Part shown: positions 25,707 to 34,008 of the stretch, piece by piece
Position numbering within the stretch: the first letter of the stretch is position 1
How the letters are laid out: each line of letters starts with the position of its first letter
DNA from: Betaproteobacteria bacterium
GTDB lineage: Bacteria > Pseudomonadota > Gammaproteobacteria > Burkholderiales > SG8-41
Direction: 5' to 3'
DNA: 39,199 nt
NCBI GenBank assembly: GCA_947476215.1
Contig: CANJQI010000034.1
Location: forward strand, 1-39,199
Position numbers and translations under genes: made by a program
Notes under the pieces: model-generated
Databases searched by the model: none
Told to the model about the DNA's origin: nothing
The model's input: only the letters and a program-made list of their open reading frames with translations

Positions 25707-27872
25707 TCAGACGCGCAGATAATCCTGTTTTCCACCGAGCCAGCGTTGCAAATGACGATCCGCGACCTCCGGTCTCTCGCGTAAGACGTGTAGGGCGCAG
25801 TTGCGCGCCGACTCAAGCAGGTCCACATCCGTCGCCAGATCGGCGAAACGAAGCATGGGCACCCCGCTTTGCCGTGCACCGAGCAGTTCCCCGGGGCCGC
25901 GTATGCGCAAGTCCTGGCGGGCAATCTCGAATCCGTCGGTATTCTTGAAGATGATCTTGAGACGCTCACGTGCAAGCGCCGACAGCGGATCCTCGTAGAG
26001 CAATATGCAGGTACTCTTGCCCGCGCCGCGACCGATGCGCCCGCGCAATTGATGCAATTGCGCAAGACCCATGCGTTCGGCGTTTTCTATCACCATGAGC
26101 GTTGCGTTTGGTACGTCCACGCCGACTTCAATGACTGTCGTGGCCACCAGCAGGTGCGTTGCGCCGTTCTGAAATGACTGCATCGCGTCCGCCTTTTCGG
26201 CGTTGGAAAGCCGTCCATGCACAAGCCTGACGCGGATTTCCGGAAACGTATCAAGCAGCGTCTGATGAGTATCGATGGCGGTTTGCAGCTGCAGGGCTTC
26301 GGATTCCTCGATCAAGGGACACACCCAGTACGCCTGGCTCCCCGCGATGCATGCATCGCGCACGCGCTGCACAACTTCGTCACGGCGTTTGCTTGAAACC
26401 AGCCGCGTCGCGACCGGCGTGCGCCCGGGCGGCATTTCGTCAATCACAGACACGTCCAGATCCGCGTAATAGCTCATGGCCAATGTGCGCGGGATGGGCG
26501 TTGCACTCATCATCAACTGATGCGGCTGGAGCGCCACGCCCGAACCCGCGCCTTTAAGGCGCAATGCCAGCCTCTGGTGCACGCCGAAGCGATGCTGTTC
26601 ATCCACAATCGCGAGCCCAAGGTTCTGAAACTCGACATCGTCCTGGATGATGGCATGGGTGCCAACCACGATCTGCGCGGCGCCCGATCCTATCTGCGCC
26701 ACCGTTTCGCGCTTTTGGGCGCGCTTGAGGCTGCCGGTCAGCCAGACCACCGAAATGTCCAGTGCAGCCAGCCAGCCCGAGAATTTTCTGAAATGCTGCT
26801 CGGCGAGTATCTCGGTCGGGGCCATGATCGCAACCTGGTACCCATTCTCAATTGCCTGCAGTGCGGCGAGCGCGGCCACTATGGTCTTGCCGCTGCCTAC
26901 GTCGCCCTGCAATAAACGGTGCATCGGATGCAATCGCGCGAGATCGCTGCGTATTTCCGCCGCGACCTTCGCTTGGGCCGATGTCAGCCTGAACGGCAGC
27001 TTGTCCAGCAATGCGCACGTTAGCTTTTCGAGCGGAAGCATCTGGGCCGCATTCGTCTTTTCGCGTCGGTCGTAATGTATGCGCATCGAAAGTTGCTGCG
27101 CCAGGAGTTCGTCGAACTTGATGCGGCGCCATGCCGGGTGCGATCGGGTCTGCAATTCCTCCTGCAACGCCGACGGCGGCGGATGATGCAGAAACATCAC
27201 GCATTCCCGAAACGTCGGCAGCCTCAACGAGGCAAGCATGTCCGGCGGCAGCGTATCCTCGAGCTCACTGGTGGCCAGCGTATCGTTGATCATGCGCTGC
27301 AAATTGGCCTGGCTGATGCCGGCCGTGGCCGGATAAACCGGTGTCAATGTCTTGGCGACCGGGATCTCGCCGTTCACTACGCGATATTTAGGGTGCACCA
27401 TTTCGGCGCCGAAAAACCCCTGCCGGATCTCGCCGAACAGGCGCACACGTGTGCCCGGGGCAAGCTGACCAACCTGGCTTGGATAGAAATTCATGAAACG
27501 CATGACGAGCACGCCGGAGTCATCTTCGACCGTACACACGAGCTGCCGCCGGGGCCGGAACTTGATCGCATTGTCCACGATCGTACCTTCGACCAGCACC
27601 GGCTCGCCATCCGGCGCGCTGCCTATGGGATACAGACAAGTCTCGTCGTCGTAGCGCAGCGGAAGATGCAGCACGAAATCAAACTCATGGTGTATACCCA
27701 GTTTGCCGAGCTTTTCCAGCGTCGCCTTGCCAAGGTTTGGCAAGATGAAACGACGTTTCGAATTCGAACCGCGAGACTTCGGGACTACAGACTGAGGAGC
27801 ATCGGTTCTACGACGGATGGCCTGGGCCGACGAGCGTGCCGCCGTGGATTTCGTGGCCTGTTTGTTGCTCAC
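25707..27872 (-). CDS. recG: ATP-dependent DNA helicase RecG
   Basis: This 721-residue superfamily 2 helicase remodels stalled replication forks and branched recombination intermediates. The N-terminal wedge domain contains an OB fold (about residues 90-180, including LVEGTIVDNAIKFRPRRQLVC). The helicase core has Walker A GDVGSGKT (323-330), the DEQH box at 424-427, SATPIPRTLAMSYY, and the C-terminal QLRGRIGRGAGKSTCILLY motif. It carries a basic, low-complexity N-terminal extension of about 40 residues before RFILPNLGKATLEKLGKLGI, so the true start could lie further in. It begins 33 bases after the ridA stop and is followed after 71 bases by ubiC. Confidence 0.96.
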   Translation of the reverse strand: MSNKQATKSTAARSSAQAIRRRTDAPQSVVPKSRGSNSKRRFILPNLGKATLEKLGKLGIHHEFDFVLHLPLRYDDETCLYPIGSAPDGEPVLVEGTIVDNAIKFRPRRQLVCTVEDDSGVLVMRFMNFYPSQVGQLAPGTRVRLFGEIRQGFFGAEMVHPKYRVVNGEIPVAKTLTPVYPATAGISQANLQRMINDTLATSELEDTLPPDMLASLRLPTFRECVMFLHHPPPSALQEELQTRSHPAWRRIKFDELLAQQLSMRIHYDRREKTNAAQMLPLEKLTCALLDKLPFRLTSAQAKVAAEIRSDLARLHPMHRLLQGDVGSGKTIVAALAALQAIENGYQVAIMAPTEILAEQHFRKFSGWLAALDISVVWLTGSLKRAQKRETVAQIGSGAAQIVVGTHAIIQDDVEFQNLGLAIVDEQHRFGVHQRLALRLKGAGSGVALQPHQLMMSATPIPRTLAMSYYADLDVSVIDEMPPGRTPVATRLVSSKRRDEVVQRVRDACIAGSQAYWVCPLIEESEALQLQTAIDTHQTLLDTFPEIRVRLVHGRLSNAEKADAMQSFQNGATHLLVATTVIEVGVDVPNATLMVIENAERMGLAQLHQLRGRIGRGAGKSTCILLYEDPLSALARERLKIIFKNTDGFEIARQDLRIRGPGELLGARQSGVPMLRFADLATDVDLLESARNCALHVLRERPEVADRHLQRWLGGKQDYLRV

Positions 27873-27905
27873 GCGAGGTTGGTGTCGAAACGCGACAACG
27901 ATCGA

Positions 27906-28289
27906 CTAATCCTGTAACACCACAATCGCATCCACTTCCACCTGCGCGCCTCGCGGCAGACTCGCGACGCCTATGGCGGCTCGCGCGGGATAAGGCTGTT
28001 TGAAATAAGTCGCCATGATCTCGTTGACCCGCGCAAAGTGCGCAAGGTCGGTCAGGTAAACCGTCAACTTTACGACGTGATCGAGGCTGCCGCCAGCTTC
28101 GACCACAACGGCTTTCAGATTATCGAAAACCCGGTGAATCTGTGTTTCCACTCCTTCGACCATCTGCATGGTCGCCGGGTCAAGCCCGATCTGCCCCGAC
28201 AGGTACACGGTATTGCCACAACGTATCGCCTGCGAATAGGTACCGATCGCCTGCGGAGCGGCGGCGGTATTGATAGACTGCTTAGACAT
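27906..28289 (-). CDS. RidA/YjgF-family reactive imine deaminase
   Basis: This 127-residue protein is a RidA family member, a small trimeric enzyme that hydrolyses reactive enamine/imine intermediates (such as 2-aminoacrylate from PLP enzymes) and so protects metabolism. Typical segments are [25 protein letters not shown] (14-38), the substrate-binding arginine R103 in [24 protein letters not shown], and E118. Size and sequence are standard. A strong AGGGAGGA ribosome site lies five bases before the ATG. It heads the ridA-recG-ubiC-ubiA-ubiD run and is transcribed divergently from the small TPR gene. Confidence 0.93.
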   Translation of the reverse strand: MSKQSINTAAAPQAIGTYSQAIRCGNTVYLSGQIGLDPATMQMVEGVETQIHRVFDNLKAVVVEAGGSLDHVVKLTVYLTDLAHFARVNEIMATYFKQPYPARAAIGVASLPRGAQVEVDAIVVLQD

Positions 28290-28381
28290 ACATCCTCCCT
28301 AGTAAAAGCACATGTGCGCTATGATGAAGCCTGCACGTCCGGATTTCAATCGTTGATTGCAGGAGAATAGCGCACGACACC

Positions 28382-28702
28382 ATGATTTCCGTTGCCATTG
28401 CCAATTTTGAACGCATGATTTCAGCCGGACGCGACAGCGCGCTGCTGCGTTTCAGCCTGGGCAACGAGTATTTGAAAATTGGCGACCCCTCGGGCGCCGC
28501 GGAACATCTGGAGAAGGCCGTATTGCTGGATGCCGGATATTCGGCCGCTTGGAAATTGCTCGGCAAGGCACTAACCGAATGCGGGCGCCTGGAGCGCGCG
28601 ATTTCAGCCTACGAACGCGGCATCACGGTTGCCGAAGGCAAGGGAGACAAACAGGCCGCGAAGGAAATGCGGGTTTTTGTGAAACGGCTCAAAGACAGAT
28701 GA
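28382..28702 (+). CDS. Small tetratricopeptide-repeat protein
   Basis: This 106-residue protein consists of about three TPR helical hairpins: ALLRFSLGNEYLKIGDPSGAAEHLEKAVLLD, AGYSAAWKLLGKALTECGRLERAISAYERGI, and a basic C-terminal helix. TPR proteins mediate protein-protein contacts; there is no catalytic domain here, signal peptide or membrane segment, so it is presumably cytoplasmic. It stands divergent from ridA with 92 bases between. Small TPR proteins of this kind are often kept next to ridA or recG in Betaproteobacteria, but a function is not established. Confidence 0.8.
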   Translation: MISVAIANFERMISAGRDSALLRFSLGNEYLKIGDPSGAAEHLEKAVLLDAGYSAAWKLLGKALTECGRLERAISAYERGITVAEGKGDKQAAKEMRVFVKRLKDR

Positions 28703-28966
28703 CAGTGTAGGGCTACATGCCGGTCGTTCGTGTTGAACGAATCGCGAAAAGCGGCGCGGGGCTTCGTGAAAGATGAAACCGCTCTCCGGGGGCTCAAACC
28801 CGGCACTGACATCACCTGCTGCTATGACAACTCTGCTCACGTCGAAATTGCTCCGCGAAAACCGAGCCACCCCGCCGACCTGCATTCTAACTCGTGGCCT
28901 GCGACACACCTTGTTTGCAAAACATATACACTTGCGATTCCGGATGGTTCTTGAACAGGGTTGATG
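28703..28966. other. Intergenic region upstream of the second Bug receptor
   Basis: About 260 bases. Two overlapping frames of 60-75 residues on the plus strand have no family likeness and no ribosome site, so I do not call them genes. No clear promoter hexamers or terminators stand out; the stretch might be a decayed gene. Confidence 0.35.
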
Positions 28967-29938
28967 ATGCTGAAACCGCGATATTCGCTTTTGAAAATGC
29001 TGCTGATGTGCATGGTCGTTTTATCGGGCGCGAGCCATGCTCAACCATTTCCCTCGAAGGTCGTGCGTATCGTAACCATAGAACCAGGCGGTGGCACCGA
29101 CGTTGCGGCCCGCCTGCTGGCGCAAACGCTATCCGCATCATTCGGACAGCCGGTCATCGTTGAAAACAGAGGTGGCGCAAGTGGAATATTCGCGGTTCAG
29201 GCTGTCATCAAATCCGCACCCGACGGACACACGGTGCTTTTCAACAGTGGCAGCACCTGGCTACTGCCTTTTCTACAGGACAACCTCCCCTACGATCCGG
29301 TAAAGGACCTGGTGCCCATCACCATGGCGATCAGGCAGCCCAATGTTCTGGTCGTACATCCATCGCTGCCGGCAAAGTCCGTCAAGGAACTGATCGCGCT
29401 CGCCAAGGCGCGACCCGGACAACTTGCTTATTCTGCCGGTTCCATAGGATCTTCCACCCACCTTTCGCCTGAGTTATTTCGCGCGATGGCAGACATAGAC
29501 ATGCTACATATCGCCTACCGCGGTGGCGCGGCATCGCTTAACGCACTGCTCGGCGGGCACGTACAGGTGCTGTTCACCGTCGCGACGGCCGCGACCGCTC
29601 ACCTGAAATCGGGCCGCATGCGGGCGCTGGCCGTCACCAGCGCCGAACCGTCCGACGTCTTCCCCGGTCTGCCCACCATTGCATCATCGGGTCTGCCCGG
29701 CTATGAATCGGTGGCGAACTATGCGTTTTTTGCGCCGCTCGGAACCCCTGAACCACTCATCGCACGGCTGAATCAGGAAATTGTCCGCGCGTTGGCGGTG
29801 CCCGACGTGAAAGCAAAATTTTTGGTGAGCGGCGTGGAGACTGTCGGCAGTTCGTCCACCGAGCTTGCGTCCGCCATCAAAGCCGACATGGCGAAGTGGG
29901 GCAAAATTATCAAGAACGCCGGATTGCGTTCGAACTGA
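28967..29938 (+). CDS. Bug/TctC-family periplasmic tricarboxylate-type binding receptor
   Basis: This 323-residue receptor (counting from the ATG at 28967) is the second Bug protein in the window. The signal peptide is rich in leucine and methionine, with a cleavage site near SHAQPFP. Signatures are VVRIVTIEPGGGTDVAARLLAQTLS, PVIVENRGGASG, SAPDGHTVLFNSGSTW, and LPYDPVKDLVPITM. AGGG at 28957-28960 favours the 28967 start over ATG 28964 or TTG 28961. No TctAB genes are nearby. It precedes the decarboxylase-like and aldolase-like genes after about 120 bases and could bind their substrate, probably a carboxylated aromatic or aliphatic acid. That is inference. Confidence 0.92.
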   Translation: MLKPRYSLLKMLLMCMVVLSGASHAQPFPSKVVRIVTIEPGGGTDVAARLLAQTLSASFGQPVIVENRGGASGIFAVQAVIKSAPDGHTVLFNSGSTWLLPFLQDNLPYDPVKDLVPITMAIRQPNVLVVHPSLPAKSVKELIALAKARPGQLAYSAGSIGSSTHLSPELFRAMADIDMLHIAYRGGAASLNALLGGHVQVLFTVATAATAHLKSGRMRALAVTSAEPSDVFPGLPTIASSGLPGYESVANYAFFAPLGTPEPLIARLNQEIVRALAVPDVKAKFLVSGVETVGSSSTELASAIKADMAKWGKIIKNAGLRSN

Positions 29939-30057
29939 ATGATGAATTCAGTTTCCATCGCACGATGTCAGGGTTTTTTGACATGGCTTGCACGTCGTCA
30001 TCGCGTCAATAATTTTTATTATAGTCTGCCCCCTTCACGCCCATCACAGGGAAAAAC

Positions 30058-31047
30058 ATGTCACTCCTGAACCTTTCAATCGCGACCACCGACTACGACC
30101 ATTTCCGCGATCTGCGCATGGGCCTGGTCAAAGCCGAGGGTATAGACCTTAACTGGTTCAACTTCGGCCATCATGAATGCTTTGCGCGCTTTACCGCCAA
30201 CCGCGAATTCGACTTGTCCGAGCTGTCGTTCGCCAAATTCGCAACCCAGGTAACGCGCAAGAACAGCGACATCATCGGACTACCGGTCATTTGCTCCAGG
30301 CTGTTTCGCTTTGGTTCCTTTTACGTCAACAAGAAAAGCAAAATACGCACCGTCAAGGATCTGGCCGGAAAGAAGGTGGGCTCGCCGGAATGGGCGCATT
30401 CCGCGGCAGTCTATATGCGCGGCTGGATGCACAACGACATGGGCGTAAAGCTGAAGGACGTGCACTGGATACAGGCCGGTGCGAACACTGCCGGCCGCAT
30501 GGAGAAAGTCGAAATCACCCTGCCCAAAGGCGTGAAACTGACGCGCATCGCGGACAAGTCGTTAAGCCAGCTGCTGGCTGCCGGCGAAATCGACTGTGCC
30601 ATTATCGCGCGTCCGCCGAACTGCTTTTTAGAGGGCCATCCCGATGTCGTGCGCCTCTATCCGGACTATCCCGAAATGGAAGAGGAATACTATGACCGCA
30701 CCAAGGTGTGGCCCATCATGCATATCATCGCGATGCGCAAGCAGATCCTTAACGAGCATCCGTGGGTCGCACGCAACCTCTATAACGCGTTCCAGGAGTC
30801 CAAGCGCCGCAGCATAGAGCGCCTGCTCGATCCGGCCGTGTCGCGCTACCCGGTGGCCTGGCTCACGGCTTACACGCGCAAGATGCGCGATAAATTCGGC
30901 GGCGATCCGTACCCGTACGGCATCGAGGAAAACCGCCTGACGTGGGAACAGATGTCACTGTACTGCTACCAGCAGGGCATTTCTCACCGCGAGTTCACGC
31001 CCGAGGAAATCTTTCCGAAAGGCATCATGACGCCGGTCATTATCTGA
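30058..31047 (+). CDS. 4,5-dihydroxyphthalate decarboxylase-like protein (Pht5 family)
   Basis: This 329-residue protein resembles the Pht5-type 4,5-dihydroxyphthalate decarboxylases, enzymes with a periplasmic-binding-protein-like fold that act in the cytoplasm. It has no signal peptide. Recognisable stretches are SLLNLSIATTDYDHFRDL at the start, FDLSELSFAKFATQ, VICSRLFRFGSFYVNKKSKIRTVKDLAGKKVGSPEWAHSAAVYMRGWM, and the C-terminal HREFTPEEIFPKG. True substrate may differ: no phthalate dioxygenase or other pht gene is in the window. It is followed 13 bases later by two class II aldolase-fold genes, some of whose relatives are also decarboxylases of aromatic acids. A binding-protein role is possible but less likely without a signal peptide. 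Confidence 0.82.
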   Translation: MSLLNLSIATTDYDHFRDLRMGLVKAEGIDLNWFNFGHHECFARFTANREFDLSELSFAKFATQVTRKNSDIIGLPVICSRLFRFGSFYVNKKSKIRTVKDLAGKKVGSPEWAHSAAVYMRGWMHNDMGVKLKDVHWIQAGANTAGRMEKVEITLPKGVKLTRIADKSLSQLLAAGEIDCAIIARPPNCFLEGHPDVVRLYPDYPEMEEEYYDRTKVWPIMHIIAMRKQILNEHPWVARNLYNAFQESKRRSIERLLDPAVSRYPVAWLTAYTRKMRDKFGGDPYPYGIEENRLTWEQMSLYCYQQGISHREFTPEEIFPKGIMTPVII

Positions 31048-31060
31048 CGAACTGCGGATC

Positions 31061-31807
31061 ATGAGCGGCACACCCGGTTCCGGCGGCGAAGTTCCCGAGC
31101 AGGTCATTTGTGATCTGGCGGCCGCCAGCCGCATTCTCGTCGCGCAAGGCGTGGTGGACGGCTTTGGCCACATTTCCCTGCGTCATCCCTCCGCGCCTGA
31201 CCGGTACCTGATGGCGCGCTCGATCGCGCCGGCACTAGTGACACCCGCCGACATCATCGAATACGACCTAGACAGCAATCCGTGCAACGCCAATGGCCGC
31301 GGCAGTTTTCTCGAACGTTTCATCCACGGCGAAATCTACAAGGCACGACCCGACATCATGTCGGTTGTACACAGCCATTCGCCGTCCGTGGTGCCGTTCG
31401 GACTGGTCGACGTCGGCATGCAGGCGATGTTCCACAATGCAGCCTTTATCGCCGCAGGTGTGCCGGTGTTCGATATCCGCCATAAATTCGGCGCCACCGA
31501 CATGCTGATTGGCAATGGCGCCAAAGGCGTGGCGCTCGCCGAGTCCATGGGCAACAAGGATATTGTGCTCATGCGCGCGCATGGCAGCGTGGCGTGTGGC
31601 GCGACACTGCAGAGTGCGGTGTTTCGCGCGGTATATACCGAGGTCAATGCCCGCATCCAGCATTGGACCATGGCGTTGGGCAGGGGCGCGCCGGTGGCGG
31701 CACTCGATGAAGAAGAAGGGCGTCTTGCCGATGTGGTCAACCAGACCGCGGGCCTGCGCTCATGGGATTTGTGGCGCGCGCAAGTGCGGGCGCAGGTCAA
31801 CTGGTAG
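31061..31807 (+). CDS. Class II aldolase/adducin-family protein (first copy)
   Basis: This 248-residue protein has the class II aldolase fold of fuculose-phosphate aldolase (FucA) and ribulose-phosphate epimerase. By comparison with FucA, the catalytic Glu is E85 in FLERFIHGEIYKARPD, and the Zn ligands are H104 and H106 in VVHSHSPS and H174 in MRAHGSVACG; all are present. Family relatives include aldolases, epimerases and the PhtC-type 3,4-dihydroxyphthalate decarboxylases. It starts 13 bases after the Pht5-like gene and is followed by a second, divergent member of the same family. The similarity of the two is limited mainly to the metal site, so they probably have different substrates. Confidence 0.88.
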   Translation: MSGTPGSGGEVPEQVICDLAAASRILVAQGVVDGFGHISLRHPSAPDRYLMARSIAPALVTPADIIEYDLDSNPCNANGRGSFLERFIHGEIYKARPDIMSVVHSHSPSVVPFGLVDVGMQAMFHNAAFIAAGVPVFDIRHKFGATDMLIGNGAKGVALAESMGNKDIVLMRAHGSVACGATLQSAVFRAVYTEVNARIQHWTMALGRGAPVAALDEEEGRLADVVNQTAGLRSWDLWRAQVRAQVNW

Positions 31808-31824
31808 ACATCCACGGGGATAAC

Positions 31825-32502
31825 ATGGCGGAAACCGAACAGCAATTGAAGCAGCAACTGGTGCAATGCATACGCATGCTCGAGCAGGCCGACATCATCG
31901 ACTACAACGGCCACGCCAGCATCCGCGTCGGCGACGACCGCATGTATATCAACATCGGCACCTGCCAGCGCAGCCTGCTGACAGTCGCCGACATCTGCAC
32001 CATAGACATGGAAGGCAATGTCATCGAGGGTAACGGCAAGCCGCCGCTGGAGTTTCACCTGCATGCCGGCATTTACCGGGCGCGCCCGGACGTGAAGGCC
32101 GTGGTGCATGCACACCCCAAGTGGTCCACGTTCCTGACCATGGTGGGCAAGAGTTACGCACCGGTATATGCGCAGGGCACACTCGTCTACCCGCTGCCCA
32201 TGCTCGATTCGCCGAATTCGATCAACAACAAGGGCATGGCGGACCGCCTTGCCGCGACACTAGCCGACCGACCGGCGGCGATCATGAAATCGCACGGCGC
32301 CGTGCTCGTCGGCAAGAGCATCGTCGAGGCCTTCGTTCTGGCCAACTATCTCGAAGAAAATGCCTACCGGCAATACATGGCACTGCAGATCGGCAAACCG
32401 TACTGCTTCAATGACCATGAGATCGCGATGTGCCGGGAGAAGCTGTGGAACGATGTGTTGTTCAAACGCACTTGGGATCACTTCAGCGCCAAGCTGAAGT
32501 AG
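31825..32502 (+). CDS. Class II aldolase/adducin-family protein (second copy)
   Basis: This 225-residue class II aldolase-fold protein carries E76 in PPLEFHLHAGIYRARPD, H95 and H97 in VVHAHPKWS, and H157 in KSHGAVLVG, so its zinc site is complete. I chose the ATG at 31825, preceded by GGGGA, over an earlier in-frame start at 31762 that lies inside the upstream gene. It is separated from the first copy by 17 bases and is the last gene of the cassette. It might be an aldolase, epimerase or decarboxylase; which one cannot be told from sequence alone. A paired-hairpin repeat follows it. Confidence 0.87.
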   Translation: MAETEQQLKQQLVQCIRMLEQADIIDYNGHASIRVGDDRMYINIGTCQRSLLTVADICTIDMEGNVIEGNGKPPLEFHLHAGIYRARPDVKAVVHAHPKWSTFLTMVGKSYAPVYAQGTLVYPLPMLDSPNSINNKGMADRLAATLADRPAAIMKSHGAVLVGKSIVEAFVLANYLEENAYRQYMALQIGKPYCFNDHEIAMCREKLWNDVLFKRTWDHFSAKLK

Positions 32503-32569
32503 ATATTCCATTGCCCGCACACTGCCGTGGCAAGTGCTTATTGAACTACACCATCGTAGTCACACGACC

Positions 32570-32653
32570 GTCATGCCGGTGAAAACCGGCATCCAGAAAA
32601 ATCCCAATCGCCCAAGTCACTATCTCTGGACCCCGGTGTTCACCGGGGTGACG
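32570..32653. repeat. Paired-hairpin repeat, copy 2
   Basis: The left half GTCATGCCGGT...CCAG matches copy 1 (2422-2506) over 27 bases. The right hairpin stem is ACCCCGGTG/CACCGGGGT, where copy 1 has ACACCGGC/GCCGGTGT: at least two base pairs have changed on both sides together. The spacers between hairpins differ. Unlike copy 1 it lacks the flanking 15-bp terminal inverted repeats. It lies between the convergent aldolase and aroE genes. Confidence 0.8.
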
Positions 32654-32682
32654 GGTCTGATTTCGATATTGCGGCAGAATAC

Positions 32683-32713
32683 GTAGGGTGGAAAAGCGCA
32701 GCGCCTTCCGCCG
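32683..32713. repeat. Short hairpin repeat with a GCGCAGCGC core
   Basis: GGTGGAA and TTCCGCC flank AAGCGCAGCGCC, making a hairpin. The core AAGCGCAGCGC is shared with the left arm of the repeat at 39111-39196. It lies just downstream of the aroE stop codon and could serve as a transcript end, but no T run follows. Confidence 0.5.
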
Positions 32714-32733
32714 TATCCATTGCGCTGCAGGCA

Positions 32734-33576
32734 TCAAAGACTCTTTTCCACCAGCGTCCGCAATTCCAAAGTAACCACAGGTTCAAGTCCAAACCACAAC
32801 TTCCACGCCAGCGGGCCCTGGTGCAGGAGCATGCCGAGGCCGTTGACGGTACGGTTGCCAAGCAACCGCGCGGCAACCAGAAATGGCGATTCCAGCGGCG
32901 TATAAATGATGTCCGCGACGAGGGCATTTTTTGCAAGCTTGTCGAGCCTGATGTCGAGCGCGGGCTGGCCTACCATGCCCTGGCTGGTGGCATTGACAAC
33001 CGTCGCCGCGCCGTCGAGCACGTCGTGTCGCTGCTCCCAAGGATATGCTTTTATCGGTCCATCGAACGCTTCGACGATCCCTAATGAACGCGAAAACGTG
33101 CGGTTCACAATCCGAATCTCTTTCGCGCCGTCCTGCATCAAACCATAACACACCGCGCGTGAACCACCGCCGGCGCCGAGCACCACCACCGGCCCGGCAT
33201 CCGCACGCCAATCCGGCTGCTCGTGCCTCAAGTTGCGAAGGAAGCCGATGTAGTCATTGTTGGTCCCCGCCAGCAATCCATCAGGCTGGACAGTTACGCA
33301 GCTGATCGCGCCGATGCGCCGCGCCGCGTCATCCACCGTGTCGACGATCTTCATCGCCGCCTGCTTGTGCGGGATAGTCAGATTGCAACCCGCAAAACCC
33401 AGCGGATGCAGCGCACGCAAAGCGGCGGCCAAACCCTCAGGCCGTATCGCCAGCGGCACGTAAGTCCCCGCCAAACCCTGCTGCGCGAACCAATAGTTGT
33501 GCATCATCGGTGAACGCGAGTGCATGACAGGCCAACCCATCAGGGCGGCGAGCAGGAAACGATCCGTGTTAGACAT
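32734..33576 (-). CDS. aroE: Shikimate dehydrogenase
   Basis: This 280-residue AroE reduces 3-dehydroshikimate to shikimate with NADPH in aromatic amino acid synthesis. The shikimate pocket shows SRSP (residues 20-23), the catalytic lysine K71 in NLTIPHKQA, and D108 in GTNNDYIG. The Rossmann motif LGAGGGSRAVCYGL (about 132-145) and the NADP-selecting NRTFSR segment follow. Near the C-terminus GLGMLLHQGPLAWKLWFG completes the family pattern. Chorismate from this pathway also feeds UbiC. It stands with the HNH gene on the minus strand, downstream by 63 bases, and may share its transcript. Confidence 0.96.
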   Translation of the reverse strand: MSNTDRFLLAALMGWPVMHSRSPMMHNYWFAQQGLAGTYVPLAIRPEGLAAALRALHPLGFAGCNLTIPHKQAAMKIVDTVDDAARRIGAISCVTVQPDGLLAGTNNDYIGFLRNLRHEQPDWRADAGPVVVLGAGGGSRAVCYGLMQDGAKEIRIVNRTFSRSLGIVEAFDGPIKAYPWEQRHDVLDGAATVVNATSQGMVGQPALDIRLDKLAKNALVADIIYTPLESPFLVAARLLGNRTVNGLGMLLHQGPLAWKLWFGLEPVVTLELRTLVEKSL

Positions 33577-33639
33577 AGAATGTCCTAGAGAGCCTTCTGA
33601 TTCTTACAAAGGCGTGAAAAATGTCGTTCCGCGCTTACC

Positions 33640-33999
33640 TTATTTCTTCGATTCCATCCTTGCCTTCAAGTCCGCAAACGGATTGTGCGTAGCAGCGGAT
33701 AGCTCGTGGCTCGTATCGCTGCGTCCCGCCGAATCCTTGAACTTGGAATGTTCATGTTCGTGACAGTAAGTGCACAGCAGTTCCCAGTTGCTGCCGTCCG
33801 ACGGATTGTCGTCGTGGTTGCCGTTCTTGTGGTGTACTTCCAGCAACTGAAGATTGCTGTGCGTAAACGTACGCGCACAGCCGCCGCATACCCACGGATA
33901 AAGCTTTAACGCCTGCTCGCGATATCCGGCCGCCCGTTTCTCCGCATTGCGCCGGGCCTCTCGTACGACTTCGTCCATCCGATTGTTTAGCTTGGCCAT
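33640..33999 (-). CDS. YajD-type HNH nuclease-fold protein
   Basis: This 119-residue protein matches the YajD group of HNH proteins. The zinc knuckle is C38-x2-C41 and C76-x2-C79. The HNH residues are in EVHHKNGNHDDNPSDGSNWELLCTYCH, with H56/H57, N59 and H62. YajD is a conserved small protein of unclear role; the fold suggests a DNA nuclease, which is not proven. It lies just downstream of the GST gene (nine bases apart) on the same strand, and upstream of aroE. The protein is basic in its N-terminal helix and has no signal peptide. Confidence 0.85.
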   Translation of the reverse strand: MAKLNNRMDEVVREARRNAEKRAAGYREQALKLYPWVCGGCARTFTHSNLQLLEVHHKNGNHDDNPSDGSNWELLCTYCHEHEHSKFKDSAGRSDTSHELSAATHNPFADLKARMESKK

Positions 34000-34008
34000 A
34001 TTTTTTCT

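Noticed and set aside
28730-28964. Short overlapping frames between the TPR and Bug genes
   Set aside because: No ribosome site or recognisable sequence in either frame; could be a decayed gene, but I cannot support one.
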